Shown here piece by piece: positions 1 to 8,156 of a stretch of DNA of 59,069 bases. A program made the position numbers and the translations under genes. Position 1 is the stretch's first letter, and the number at the start of each line of letters is the position of its first letter. The notes beneath the pieces are model-generated. The model made no database searches. It worked only from the letters and a program-made list of their open reading frames with translations, and was not told the origin of the DNA. This stretch comes from CAZRGV01 sp964599655 (GTDB lineage Bacteria; Planctomycetota; Planctomycetia; Isosphaerales; Isosphaeraceae): contig CAZRGV010000021.1 of assembly GCA_964599655.1 (NCBI GenBank), positions 1-59,069 of the forward strand. The letters run 5' to 3'.

Positions 1-473
1 AGCAGGTCGAAGGCGAGCGACCGCTGCGTTTCGTTCCAGTCGCCGGCCGAGCGGACGGCGTCGAGCAGAAGCGTCCAGTTCTCGATGAGGATCTCACAAC
101 CTTGCGGCGTGCGCTGGAGGCGGCGAACGGTCCTCTGGGGCTTGCGAGGGAGGGCGTCGGCGGTCTCGGACGCCTCGTGTCGGCGGTCGTCGTCCCAGCA
201 GATCTCGGCGCGGAGGCTCTTGACGACCCGGAGGGACAGTTCCAAATCCTGGCAGCGGTGGATCCGATGCGAGGCGGTGGCCACGCGCTGGACGAGGAAG
301 TGCTCGACTTCGTCGCTCGGCTTGAGCCCGGCGACCCAGGTCTCAAGACAACGGGCCAGTTGCTTCGAATCCTCGGTAAGAACGGTGTTGGTCTGGTCGA
401 GAACGGGTTCGGTTTCGATCACGTTTTCGATTTCGTGGGGTTTTTCTGTCGGATCGAGAATGGAAATCGTCAT
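1..473 (-). CDS. Hypothetical protein, cut by the window edge
   Basis: An open frame on the minus strand begins at an ATG at 473 and runs off the left edge, so only the N-terminal 157 codons are visible. The protein is soluble-looking, charged and helical, with no signal peptide or membrane segment. The stretch WVAGLKPSDEVEHFLVQRVA resembles a group of uncharacterised proteins common in Isosphaeraceae-type planctomycetes, in which a 'DEVE/FLVERA' helix follows a basic N-terminus; I recall this only as a pattern. No clear Shine-Dalgarno precedes the ATG. A GTG five codons upstream with GGAAA before it is an alternative start. The function is unknown. The opposite-strand frames here have the low-complexity look of shadow frames. 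Confidence 0.6.
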   Translation of the reverse strand, partial: MTISILDPTEKPHEIENVIETEPVLDQTNTVLTEDSKQLARCLETWVAGLKPSDEVEHFLVQRVATASHRIHRCQDLELSLRVVKSLRAEICWDDDRRHEASETADALPRKPQRTVRRLQRTPQGCEILIENWTLLLDAVRSAGDWNETQRSLAFDL

Positions 474-883
474 GGTTGAGGATCTCACGGTTTTCCACGT
501 CGGGATGCCGGTTTCGCCGGACGCGGACGGCCGCCATGGCGATCCGCAACCGTCGCGTTTAAAAGTAAGATCGAAAGGTCGGGCTCAAACTATCGGGTTA
601 TTTTGGGAAAAAATGCCGATCCGCGAAAAAAAACGGCGCACGAGGGTTGGATTGTGCCGTTGGAATCGGCTGGAGGGGGGATGGGCTGATGGGACATCGG
701 GTTCTGGCATCACGGAACGAGGCCGGAGAGGCAAGGCGCCTCGAATCACGATGGCCAGGCTCGGAGAGACGACCCGATTGAGGCGAGGGCGCGGCGCACC
801 CTCGCCGATTTGAGACGACATTCAAGGACGCAGCCGTCGCTCGGCGCGCTCGGGGAGCGCGGACGAAATGGTCCGGAATTCGA
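474..883. other. Intergenic stretch, 410 bp
   Basis: No convincing gene lies here. Short open frames exist on both strands but have arginine/serine-rich compositions typical of chance frames in GC-rich DNA. Two A-runs around 600-630 stand out. I see no terminator, promoter or RNA motif I would defend. Confidence 0.5.
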
Positions 884-1258
884 TTACCGTGGCCGTTGCG
901 CGGTCGGCTTTTCGGCCTCGCTCGGTTTGCCCCAGGTGAGCCATTTGCCGGAAATGTCGCGGCCGGAGGCCAGGTCCTCAAGAACCTTGCGCGTCTCTGG
1001 CAGTCGGATGAGCTCTCGGAGCAGGCGCTCGGCCTCGCTGGGCTTGAGCGAGCCAGCGGCCGGGCCCAGGCCCTGATCGCGGGGAACGCCCCCCTTGCCG
1101 AACTCCTGCCAGCAGACGGTCGCCTCATGCGCCGCGGCGTTCTTCTTCGTCTGCTTATTCTTGAGGTGATTGCCATTGAGCCGCAAGCGGCCCGGTCCCT
1201 CGTACGTGACCACGATGAGATACGACTCACTCCGGCCCCCGAAGCCCAGGAAGCCCAT
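884..1258 (-). CDS. Small hypothetical protein, 124 aa
   Basis: The start is placed at the ATG at 1258 because AGGAG lies just upstream on the minus strand; the open frame continues further upstream without such a signal. The N-terminus (MGFLGFGGRSESYLIVVTY) suggests a beta-strand-rich fold. A middle segment holds charged and polar residues (NHLKNKQTKKNAAAHEATVCW), and a helical region (residues about 78-105) precedes a short basic tail. There is no signal peptide and no membrane segment. I do not recognise the family. It stands alone, with non-coding DNA on both sides. The good ribosome site and balanced composition argue that it is real. Confidence 0.55.
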   Translation of the reverse strand: MGFLGFGGRSESYLIVVTYEGPGRLRLNGNHLKNKQTKKNAAAHEATVCWQEFGKGGVPRDQGLGPAAGSLKPSEAERLLRELIRLPETRKVLEDLASGRDISGKWLTWGKPSEAEKPTAQRPR

Positions 1259-2188
1259 GTGCGACTCCTCGTAGTTGGTGATAGTCTCTGCGAGGGGCAG
1301 GGAGACTCCTTCGTTCTCACACCCTCGGCAAGACATCATTGTAGCCCAATCGGGAGCCGCGAAACACAGAATTCGCGCGACAAACGGCCGAATTGTCCGA
1401 TTCGTGGGAATCCGACCATCGCAACGGGGCGGCGCATGCCCGTTGATCCGGAAAGAAGGCGCGAGAGTGCCGGGGGTGAAGCCGACCTGGGGTTTCCGTT
1501 CGAGAGTAGGCGGATCGACAGAACTTAATGATGTTGCTTATGTTACGAACATAAAGGTATGAATGGAACATGAGGTAAAGTTTCTAAACTATGCTGGTTG
1601 TGTCGATCCTGACGCTTTGATTGTGTAGAAATCCGGGGAAGACGACCTGGATCTTGGATGATTCGTTGAGGAATCTTTATTCTGGTTTGAACCAATCTGG
1701 AGCGGGTTCGTGTCAAGGCGCGGCGGACTCCCGTTCGTGGTTTGCGTCGGGCGTGCGTGGTTGTGCGGCGAGCCTCGGATTCGATCGGCGGAATTCCCTC
1801 GCGCCTGTTTCGATGACGCGACGGAGCTTGATGCACGATGCGATGAACCGTGACGAGAGCCGGACGAGGCACAGTGGCGCTGGTTGTCGCGTTGGCGACA
1901 AAGTTGCAATTTAAGATTAATCTACAACTTAGTAAAAAAGAAATATGATGAAACTTATTAATTTATATTATTGCAAATGTTTGTGGTGTCGTCGTCGGAT
2001 CGCGGCCAGGAGGGTCTGCTTGCTCAAGATCGCGCCTTTGGCGGATAACGTCGGGGCGCGTTCGTGGCGTTTTTGGGGCGACTTGACGAAGGAACGATCG
2101 CGGTGCGGCGCGCGGTCACACGTTTCGCGCGACGGCTTCGGTGGGCGTTTTGAACTTGAGAGGGTCACGGTTCGCATTCGCGACGGCT
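1259..2188. other. Long intergenic stretch with two AT-rich patches, 930 bp
   Basis: No credible coding frame is visible. Two patches are strikingly AT-rich against the GC-rich background: about 1535-1625 and about 1900-1985. The second contains an inverted pair AAGTTG (1901-1906) and CAACTT (1925-1930) around the palindrome GATTAATC (1915-1922). Near 2127-2205 a CGCGACGGCTTC-type motif occurs twice in direct orientation. No tRNA, riboswitch or mobile-element end could be recognised. Confidence 0.5.
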
Positions 2189-3271
2189 TCAACGGGCCTG
2201 GGGACCGGCTTCGGGCGATCGCGAGGGACGGACGCAGAGGAGGTAGTCGGCCCCGCCCGCCACGAGGTGCTGGACGAGGTTGTAGGCGATGATCGGGAGG
2301 AGGACTCGAGGGTGATCGGCCAGGGCCAGCGAGGCGAGGACCAGGCCGGTTCCATTGTTATTCATACCCAGGCCGAACATCAGGGCGATCCGGTCGGACG
2401 GGGTTCCGCGGAAGATTCGCGCGAGGAGCCAGCCGCCGCTGAAGGCGAGCACGCAGAGGCCGATCACGATGGCGAAGATCGCGATGAGGAAGTCGGGATC
2501 GGGGTGGGCGACCGCCTTCGGCAACGCGACCGAGGCGTTTGAGTAATTGAGCAGGATCAGGTTGATGGAATTGGCGAGCTTGAGCAGGGGCTTCGCGGCG
2601 CGGACTTTGGCCGGCCCCAGCGCGGCCTGACCGATCAACGCGAGGGCCGTGGGGGCGACGACACAAACGGTCAGGAAGATTCCGGTGCTGTGCGAGGCCA
2701 GCTCGTGCAGGTCCTCGGCGTAGTCGCCCCGCGTCATGAAGCCGACCGCGTGCAAGGCGACCGGCGTGGTGATCGGGCTGAGGAGGGTTGTGGCGAAAAC
2801 GAGACTCAAGCTGAGCGCCAGGTTGCCGTTGGCGTTCTGCGACCAAGCGGCGGAGGAGCCGGCGATCGGCATCGAGGCAACGAGCGCCAGGCCAACCAGG
2901 ATGTTCTGCACTTCGTCGGCGTTGTGCCAGAGGGTCATGGCGGCGGAGACGAGAAAGATGTACGCGATCGGCAGGGCGAGGTTCGCGGCAAGTCCTGCCA
3001 GCAGCAAACGGGGACGACCCGCGACGGATCGAAGCTCGTCGAGACGAACGCCCAGCCCGGCGTTGAAGAGCAAGACGCCGAGCATGAGCATCGGCAGGGT
3101 CAAGCGCGTCGATTCCCCGAGCAGGGCGATCGTTCCCAGCGAGAGGCTCCGGATCCAGAGTCCGGGCGCGGGGCAAACCGCGGCCAGGAGATACGACCCC
3201 AGCAGCCATGCCAGGAAGTACCTGTGGAACAGCTCCTGAAGCGCGTGCAGGGGGCTATGGGTTCGTTCCAT
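2189..3271 (-). CDS. BASS-family (bile acid:sodium symporter-like) transporter
   Basis: This is a 360-residue integral membrane protein with about nine to ten hydrophobic segments and short loops, matching the bile-acid:sodium symporter (BASS) superfamily in length and layout. A polar break in a helix (MPIAGSSAAWSQNANGNLAL) and a later one (MFGLGMNNNGTGLVLASL) correspond to the crossover regions that bind sodium and substrate in this fold. The open frame extends another 62 codons upstream, but that part is basic and serine-rich with no membrane character, so the ATG at 3271 is preferred; GGAAAG lies about 13 bases before it. The substrate cannot be told from sequence; family members carry organic anions such as keto acids or bile acids. 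The next gene is divergent across an AT-rich region. Confidence 0.8.
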   Translation of the reverse strand: MERTHSPLHALQELFHRYFLAWLLGSYLLAAVCPAPGLWIRSLSLGTIALLGESTRLTLPMLMLGVLLFNAGLGVRLDELRSVAGRPRLLLAGLAANLALPIAYIFLVSAAMTLWHNADEVQNILVGLALVASMPIAGSSAAWSQNANGNLALSLSLVFATTLLSPITTPVALHAVGFMTRGDYAEDLHELASHSTGIFLTVCVVAPTALALIGQAALGPAKVRAAKPLLKLANSINLILLNYSNASVALPKAVAHPDPDFLIAIFAIVIGLCVLAFSGGWLLARIFRGTPSDRIALMFGLGMNNNGTGLVLASLALADHPRVLLPIIAYNLVQHLVAGGADYLLCVRPSRSPEAGPQAR

Positions 3272-3824
3272 GGTCCGGCTCGCTTTCCTTGATCGGATGG
3301 CCAACGGCTCGCGGGCCGTGGGATTCCTCGACGTGGATGCGCGGGTCCGCGACGTTCTGCTCGAACATTCTTCGGATCCGGGCCGGCAAGGCAACCGCGA
3401 ACCTGGTGAGAACTTTTTAATCGAACGATCAGGCCAAGATTCAAACAATAAAAACAAATATAATATTAAAGATAAACAAATGCAAACTATACAATAACCA
3501 TTGTTGTTTAAACCTACGCATTATGTGTATACATAATAATATTAAATGTGGTTTGAATCGAATTCGTTTCCGTCTTGTGGACGACGGGGAATTCAAGATA
3601 GGATGGGGTTTGACCTGCTCGCGAAGGGCGGTGTTGGCTGCCGATGGGGGCCCCTGTCGCGGATCTTTCCGTGGACGGGGGTCTTGTGTTTTCCAGGAGT
3701 TCGGAGCGAACGGACCCGGTTGGACGAGTTGGTTCACGGGGATTGGGGGTTGGAGGGGTTCGGGCGAGTTAGAAGCCGCCACGACGTCCGAGGTGGTGGT
3801 GGCGGGTCCGGGGGGATGCCGACC
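3272..3824. promoter_or_regulatory. Divergent intergenic region with AT-rich island
   Basis: This 553-bp stretch separates two divergent genes. About 3405-3560 is extremely AT-rich. Within it, ATTATGT-GTAT-ACATAAT (3520-3537) is a perfect 7-bp inverted repeat. A weak sigma-70-like arrangement, TTGTTT (3504-3509), 18 bases, TATACA (3528-3533), overlaps that palindrome, so it could be an operator-promoter. The island is bracketed by 9-bp inverted repeats (see the repeat entry). The assignment as a regulatory region is inference from position and composition. Confidence 0.4.
3438..3559. repeat. Inverted repeat bracketing an AT-rich island
   Basis: GATTCAAAC at 3438-3446 and GTTTGAATC at 3551-3559 are exact reverse complements 104 bases apart, at the edges of the AT-rich island upstream of the tandem-Trx/DsbD gene. 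A second short hairpin, ACAAT-AACC-ATTGT, lies at 3491-3504, and a 7-bp palindrome at 3520-3537. It could be a small non-autonomous element, a looped operator or chance. Confidence 0.4.
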
Positions 3825-5531
3825 ATGAATCGGGAGCGAGACCGGACGGGGAAGGGTGCTTGGCGGGGCGGGCCGTGGGATGGGGAGGGCGGTCGATGGG
3901 GGTTTGCCGTCCTGCTGGTGGGGGCGATGGTTGTTTGCGGGTCGTCGAGGGTCGAGGCCCTGGAGGACGATCGCCGGGTTGTACTGATCGAGGCGTTTTT
4001 GCGAGAGGATTCGGAGCAGTGCGAACGGGCCAGGGCGTACCTTTCGACGCTGGAACGGAAGCGAGCGGGCCTGCACATCGTCTGGCGCGATGTGGTGAAG
4101 AACGCGGCGGACCGGTCGCGGTTGAAGCGGCTTTGTGACTACTTCGGCGTGCCGAAGCCGGTAGTGCCCGCGATCTATGTGGGGCAGCAGTTGATCACCG
4201 GGTTTGAAGACGAGGCCCGCGCCGGTCGACAGATTGAGGATCTGTTGACGGTGCATGTGTTCATTCGCGATGGATGCCCGCGTTGCGCGAAGGCGAAGGC
4301 GTATCTATCGGATGTGTCGAGACGTTATCCGGGATTGCGCGTGCGAATGTACGAGGTGACTCGCGACGTCAACGCGCGGACCTGGATGGAGCAACTGACG
4401 CGATCGGCGGGGGTTCAGGCGGCGAGCCTGCCGGTCTTTTACCTGAGCGGACGCGTGGTCGTCGGGTACAACGACGAGGCGACGTCGGGTCAGATCGAGT
4501 CGTTGCTTCAGGCGGTTTCGGCGCCTTGGCAGTCGGTTCCTGCGAAGCCGCCGGCCTCGCGATCGGCCGAGGGATCGACCGCGTTGCGGCGATCTCGACA
4601 CAACGGGATTCGTTTGGTTGCGTTCCAGGGCGAAACTGGAGGGGAGGTTCCGGCGGCCGAGCCTCGATCGGCGGCGGCTCCCGACGAGGGCGAGATTCCG
4701 GGCGAGGCGGAGTTGCCGGGCGAGGCGACGGAGCCAGGGCGAGTGTATCGGCCCCCCTCGGCGCTTCAGGCGGAGCGGGCTCCGCCGCCGGAGGAGATCA
4801 CGGTGCCGGTGTTCGGGCGGTTGCGGGTCCGCGAACTCGGCTTGCCAGCGTTCACGTTTCTGATCGGCCTGGTGGACGGATTCAACCCCTGCGCGATGTG
4901 GGTGCTGGTTTTCCTGCTCACGGTGCTGGTGAACCTTCGGGATCGCTGGAAGATCGTGCTGATCGCGGGGACATTTGTGGCGGTCAGCGGGCTGGCCTAC
5001 TTCGCGTTCATGGCAGCCTGGCTCAACGTGTTTTTATTGATCGGTTTCGCCCGGCCGGCCCAGGTGGTGCTGGGGTTGCTCGCGACCTTGATTGGGCTGG
5101 TGAACGTCAAGGATTTCTTCGCGTTCAAGAAGGGGATTTCGTTCTCGATTCCCGAGTCGGCGAAGCCGGGGATTTACGAACGGGTGCGCAAGATCGTCTC
5201 GGCCGAGAACCTGACGGCGGCCCTGACCGGTGCGGTCGTGCTGGCGGTGCTGGTGAACACGATCGAGCTGCTCTGCACGGCGGGATTGCCGGCGCTCTAC
5301 ACGCAGATCCTGGCCTATCAAAAATTTCCATTATGGAAAAACTATATATATTTGTGTATTTATATTATAGCATATATGTTTGATGACACATTGCTTTTGA
5401 CGGCCGTGGTGGTCACGCTTTCGCGACGGCGATTGCAAGAGCGAGAGGGGCGTTGGCTCAAGCTGGTCAGTGGGCTGGTGATCCTGGCGTTGGGGCTCGT
5501 GATGCTGTTTCGGCCGGGCTGGCTGGTGTGA
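3825..5531 (+). CDS. Tandem thioredoxin/glutaredoxin-like domains fused to a DsbD/CcdA-like membrane domain
   Basis: This 568-residue protein starts at the ATG at 3825 (an in-frame ATG at 3816 is possible), followed by a hydrophobic signal ending near EALEDD. Two thioredoxin-fold domains follow. The first (about residues 50-135) has SEQC ending at Cys66 where an active site would be. The second (about 140-230) has CPRC at Cys151/Cys154. Both carry the cis-proline region (VPAIYV, LPVFYL). A Pro/Glu-rich linker leads to six or so membrane segments with FNPCAMW (Cys356) and LLCTAG (Cys484), the paired cysteines that carry electrons across the membrane in the DsbD/CcdA family. I infer a thiol-disulfide relay to the periplasmic side. 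Domain order is unlike classical DsbD, where thioredoxin is C-terminal. Codons 500-525 are AT-rich, unlike the rest. Confidence 0.75.
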   Translation: MNRERDRTGKGAWRGGPWDGEGGRWGFAVLLVGAMVVCGSSRVEALEDDRRVVLIEAFLREDSEQCERARAYLSTLERKRAGLHIVWRDVVKNAADRSRLKRLCDYFGVPKPVVPAIYVGQQLITGFEDEARAGRQIEDLLTVHVFIRDGCPRCAKAKAYLSDVSRRYPGLRVRMYEVTRDVNARTWMEQLTRSAGVQAASLPVFYLSGRVVVGYNDEATSGQIESLLQAVSAPWQSVPAKPPASRSAEGSTALRRSRHNGIRLVAFQGETGGEVPAAEPRSAAAPDEGEIPGEAELPGEATEPGRVYRPPSALQAERAPPPEEITVPVFGRLRVRELGLPAFTFLIGLVDGFNPCAMWVLVFLLTVLVNLRDRWKIVLIAGTFVAVSGLAYFAFMAAWLNVFLLIGFARPAQVVLGLLATLIGLVNVKDFFAFKKGISFSIPESAKPGIYERVRKIVSAENLTAALTGAVVLAVLVNTIELLCTAGLPALYTQILAYQKFPLWKNYIYLCIYIIAYMFDDTLLLTAVVVTLSRRRLQEREGRWLKLVSGLVILALGLVMLFRPGWLV

Positions 5532-5571
5532 CGGAGGGTTTGCGGGGCCGTCGCGCGTGAGGGGCGGAAAA

Positions 5572-5606
5572 CGCGACGCCCGGCGGGTGTGGCGCCGGGC
5601 GTTGCG
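5572..5606. terminator. Bidirectional hairpin terminator
   Basis: ACGCCCGGCG (5576-5585) pairs exactly with CGCCGGGCGT (5593-5602), and four more outer pairs, one a wobble, extend the stem to 14 bp with a 7-base loop. It sits between two convergent genes ending at 5531 and 5639. There is no strong T-run on either side, so the call rests on stem stability and position. Confidence 0.6.
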
Positions 5607-5638
5607 AGAGGCGGTTTGATCGACAGACTCAGACGTCG

Positions 5639-6958
5639 TCAGATCTTGCTGGGGACGACGAAGCCGGGGCGGTACTCTCGGGTGAGCATGCGGTCGGCCT
5701 CGGGGTCGTTGAGGAACGACTCGCTGGAGGGGTTGATCTGGAGTTTGCGGCCCAGGCGATAGGCGATGTTGCCGAGGTGGCAGTACGAGCTGGAGAGGTG
5801 GCCGTCGAGGATCGGCGCGTGGAGGATCTTCGGATCGCGGGCCTTGACGGCCTGGATGAAGTTGGCGAAGTGATCGCCGCCGCCGGTGCCGCCGGGGCCT
5901 TTCTCGAGCTTCGGGCCCATGAAGGTTTGCCAGGTTGTGTAGCTGGAGATGGCGAGGATGCCCTCGGTGCCGTAGAAGATGTCACCGATGCGGACACCGA
6001 GTTCGTCGTTGGTGGGGAGGCCGCGGACCTCGAACTGGAGGAGGCAGTCGTCGAACTCGAGGTTGACGGTTTGGGTGTTGGGGGTCTCGCCGTCGTCCTT
6101 GTAGCCGTAGCGGCCGCCGGCGGACTGCACGGCGCGGGGGAACTCGTTCTTGTTCAGGCCCCAGCGGGCGAGGTCCATCTGGTGGATGCCCTGGTTGCCG
6201 AGGTCGCCGTTGCCGGTGTTCCAGATCCAGTGCCAGTTGTAGTGGAGCTTATTGGCGTTGAAGGGGCGCTTTTCGGCGGGTCCGCACCAGAGGTCGTAGT
6301 CGAGGCCGGCCGGGACGGGGCCGTCGGGCTTGATGCCGATGGAGCCTCGGGGCTTGTAGCAGAGGCCCTTGGCCATGTAGACCTTGCCCAGCTTGCCCGA
6401 GTGGAGGAACGCGATGGCGTCCTGGATGCCCTTGTGGCTGCGGCACTGGGTCCCGGTCTGCACGATCTTGCCGAGTTTTTCGGCGGCCTGGACCATGCGG
6501 CGGCCTTCGGTGACGTTGTGGCAGACGGGCTTCTCGACGTAGACGTCTTTATCCGCCTGGCAGGCCCAGATGGTCGCCAGGGCGTGCCAGTGGTTGGGCG
6601 TGGCGATCGAGACGGCGTCGATCTCCTTGTCTTCGAGGAGTTTGCGAATGTCTTGATAATACTTGGGAGCCGAGCCGTTCTGCCGTTCGACGGTTTGCAT
6701 CGGGCGAGCGATGACGTTCTTGTCGCAGTCGCAGAGGGCGACGACCTTGGCGTCCTTGACGTCTCCGAAGCCCCGGATGTGCTCCATGCCTCGGCCTCGA
6801 ACGCCGATGACGGCGACGCGGACGACGTCGTTGGGTCCGGCCTTGGCGGCGCTGGGCTTTTTGTCGTCGTCCGCGGCGCGGGCCGAGGCGGCGGTGGCGG
6901 CCAGGCCGGCGGTGATCAAGGATTCCTGGAGGAACTGTCGACGGTCGATGGCTCGCAT
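5639..6958 (-). CDS. Tat-exported Gfo/Idh/MocA-family oxidoreductase
   Basis: This is a 439-residue NAD(P)-dependent sugar oxidoreductase homolog. The ATG at 6958 is preferred over an upstream ATG because it is followed at once by a twin-arginine signal (RRQFLQ, then an alanine-rich hydrophobic stretch ending ASARA) and preceded by GAGG. The Rossmann domain starts near residue 46 (VRVAVIGVRGRGMEH), with CDCDK, TPNHWHA and EKPVCHN following, the last being the typical EKP motif with the catalytic lysine. The C-terminal half carries WNTGNGDLGNQGIHQMDLAR, common in planctomycete members. Planctomycetes have many such exported paralogs, thought to act on unusual sugars; the substrate here is unknown. 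It stands alone between convergent and co-directional neighbours. Confidence 0.85.
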   Translation of the reverse strand: MRAIDRRQFLQESLITAGLAATAASARAADDDKKPSAAKAGPNDVVRVAVIGVRGRGMEHIRGFGDVKDAKVVALCDCDKNVIARPMQTVERQNGSAPKYYQDIRKLLEDKEIDAVSIATPNHWHALATIWACQADKDVYVEKPVCHNVTEGRRMVQAAEKLGKIVQTGTQCRSHKGIQDAIAFLHSGKLGKVYMAKGLCYKPRGSIGIKPDGPVPAGLDYDLWCGPAEKRPFNANKLHYNWHWIWNTGNGDLGNQGIHQMDLARWGLNKNEFPRAVQSAGGRYGYKDDGETPNTQTVNLEFDDCLLQFEVRGLPTNDELGVRIGDIFYGTEGILAISSYTTWQTFMGPKLEKGPGGTGGGDHFANFIQAVKARDPKILHAPILDGHLSSSYCHLGNIAYRLGRKLQINPSSESFLNDPEADRMLTREYRPGFVVPSKI

Positions 6959-7066
6959 GTTCAGGGCCTCGCAAAAAGGGAAGGGCCAGGGGATCAACCA
7001 CCTGGCCCCATCTCAGCCGAACATATGGGCCTCGTCAAGCATCCGTTCGTAAGATGACGTTTTCGC

Positions 7067-7492
7067 TCAATCCTGGATCCGCGAGGTCAGGGCCAGAATG
7101 CGGCCCGACGGTTCGTTGAGGAAAACCTCGCGGGTGCCGAAGATCGTCTCACGAACGGGCACCACCACCTCGACCCCTTCGAGTCGAGGCAGAAGGTCGT
7201 CGAGGTCGTCCACCTCGAGGTAATGCACCGACCAGGGCTGGTGCTGCTCCGTGTCGATGAGGCCCGGGGTGTCCTGCTCGACACTGTCGATCGTGCGGTA
7301 CATCAACTCGACGCCGTTGCGACCGAGGACGACGAATTCGAGGTGGTCGGGGCCCTGAACCTGAAGCCGGACCTCGAAGCCGAGGCGCTCGACCCAGAAT
7401 TCCAGGCAGGGCTCGATGCGATCGACCAGCAGCACGGAGGACATCCGGTGAAAGGTCGTCCGGGGGACGGACAAGGTTGCGGTTGCTGTCAT
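7067..7492 (-). CDS. VOC/glyoxalase-like superfamily protein
   Basis: This 141-residue protein is the size of a single two-module VOC (glyoxalase/bleomycin-resistance fold) unit. VDRIEPCLEFWVERLGFEV near the N-terminus is the typical first strand-helix of the fold, and VHYLEVDDLDDLLPRL and REVFLNEPSGRILAL give the second module, with the usual C-terminal glutamate-containing strand. The ATG at 7492 is chosen because AAGGA lies 7 bases upstream. The open frame runs upstream another 95 codons but that part is arginine-rich and has no family character. The reaction cannot be assigned; members include glyoxalases, dioxygenases and drug-binding proteins. Confidence 0.75.
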   Translation of the reverse strand: MTATATLSVPRTTFHRMSSVLLVDRIEPCLEFWVERLGFEVRLQVQGPDHLEFVVLGRNGVELMYRTIDSVEQDTPGLIDTEQHQPWSVHYLEVDDLDDLLPRLEGVEVVVPVRETIFGTREVFLNEPSGRILALTSRIQD

Positions 7493-7850
7493 CCTCTCAT
7501 CCTTATGTGAGGGGGAATTTCGCCGGTAGGATGTCGGGTTGGGGATCAAACGACGCTCCGGGTCGGTCCGTTGGGAGTCTTGAGGGAATGAATCCTTGAG
7601 AACACGAACACTCCGCGGCAACGGCCAGGAACACTCCGGAACACACGAGGATGATACGCGAATCATACGCCGAGTGATGGAGAAATTCCTGTGAACAGGC
7701 CGTAACCTATGAACGAAACGCGAGTTGAGTTCTCCGACGCCGTTGCGGGCCGCACGGGAACGCCGCACGAATTGCACGAAAAGTCCTCAGTGTGTGCACG
7801 CACCTCTAGCAATCTCGGCCGAGTCCCTGGCGGTTTTGAAGGCTTCCTTC

Positions 7851-7869
7851 AGAGTCGACGTTCGACTCT
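7851..7869. repeat. Perfect 8-bp hairpin with a 3-base loop
   Basis: AGAGTCGA, loop CGT, TCGACTCT. It lies inside a non-coding stretch, not next to a gene end, so it is neither an obvious terminator nor an operator. It might be part of a small RNA or a binding site for a dimeric regulator. Confidence 0.35.
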
Positions 7870-8086
7870 CCGGATTCTTAGGTGACGGCGTGGGCGGCTC
7901 CCATTGGCATGTGACGAGGGCCACCCGTGGCACTGGCCGATCCCTGGCGGAAGGACTCCTCTGCCAGAGTCTTCGCTCACGACCCAAGGATCTTAACAAC
8001 AACGTTGGTCAAAACCGGCGTGGGGAGGGATGTGGGAGATGCGTCGCATGTCGTTGTGAGTCTCTTGCTCGCGTTCGAATGGCGAT

Positions 8087-8123
8087 GGGCCATCTCCGTC
8101 GTGGTTCGCGTCGGAGATGGCCC
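8087..8123 (-). terminator. Terminator-like hairpin after the S46 peptidase gene
   Basis: GGGCCATCTCCG (8087-8098) and CGGAGATGGCCC (8112-8123) form a perfect 12-bp stem with a 13-base loop, 34 bases past the stop codon of the peptidase gene on the minus strand. No U-tract follows, so termination efficiency is uncertain. Confidence 0.6.
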
Positions 8124-8156
8124 TGGATTGAGTGACGATCGTCGATCGGCGACGGC

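Larger units (their letters stand above)
7493..8156. other. Intergenic stretch, 664 bp
   Basis: No supported gene is present; the short frames on both strands do not resemble proteins. It holds one perfect small hairpin (7851-7869) and the terminator-like inverted repeat at 8087-8123. I found no tRNA or recognised riboswitch. Confidence 0.5.

Noticed and set aside
598..1320. 240-codon minus-strand frame overlapping the small hypothetical gene
   Set aside because: It is dominated by Arg, Ser, Pro and Ala, as expected of an out-of-frame reading. The 884-1258 frame has balanced composition and a ribosome site.
1945..2292. Plus-strand frame beginning in an AT-rich patch
   Set aside because: The first 15 codons merely read the AT island and the rest is basic and overlaps the transporter gene on the other strand. 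There is no ribosome site.
3520..3540. DnaA box or replication origin in the AT-rich island
   Set aside because: TGTGTATAC matches a reversed DnaA box at only seven of nine positions, there is no cluster of boxes, and no dnaA, dnaN or gyrB gene is near.
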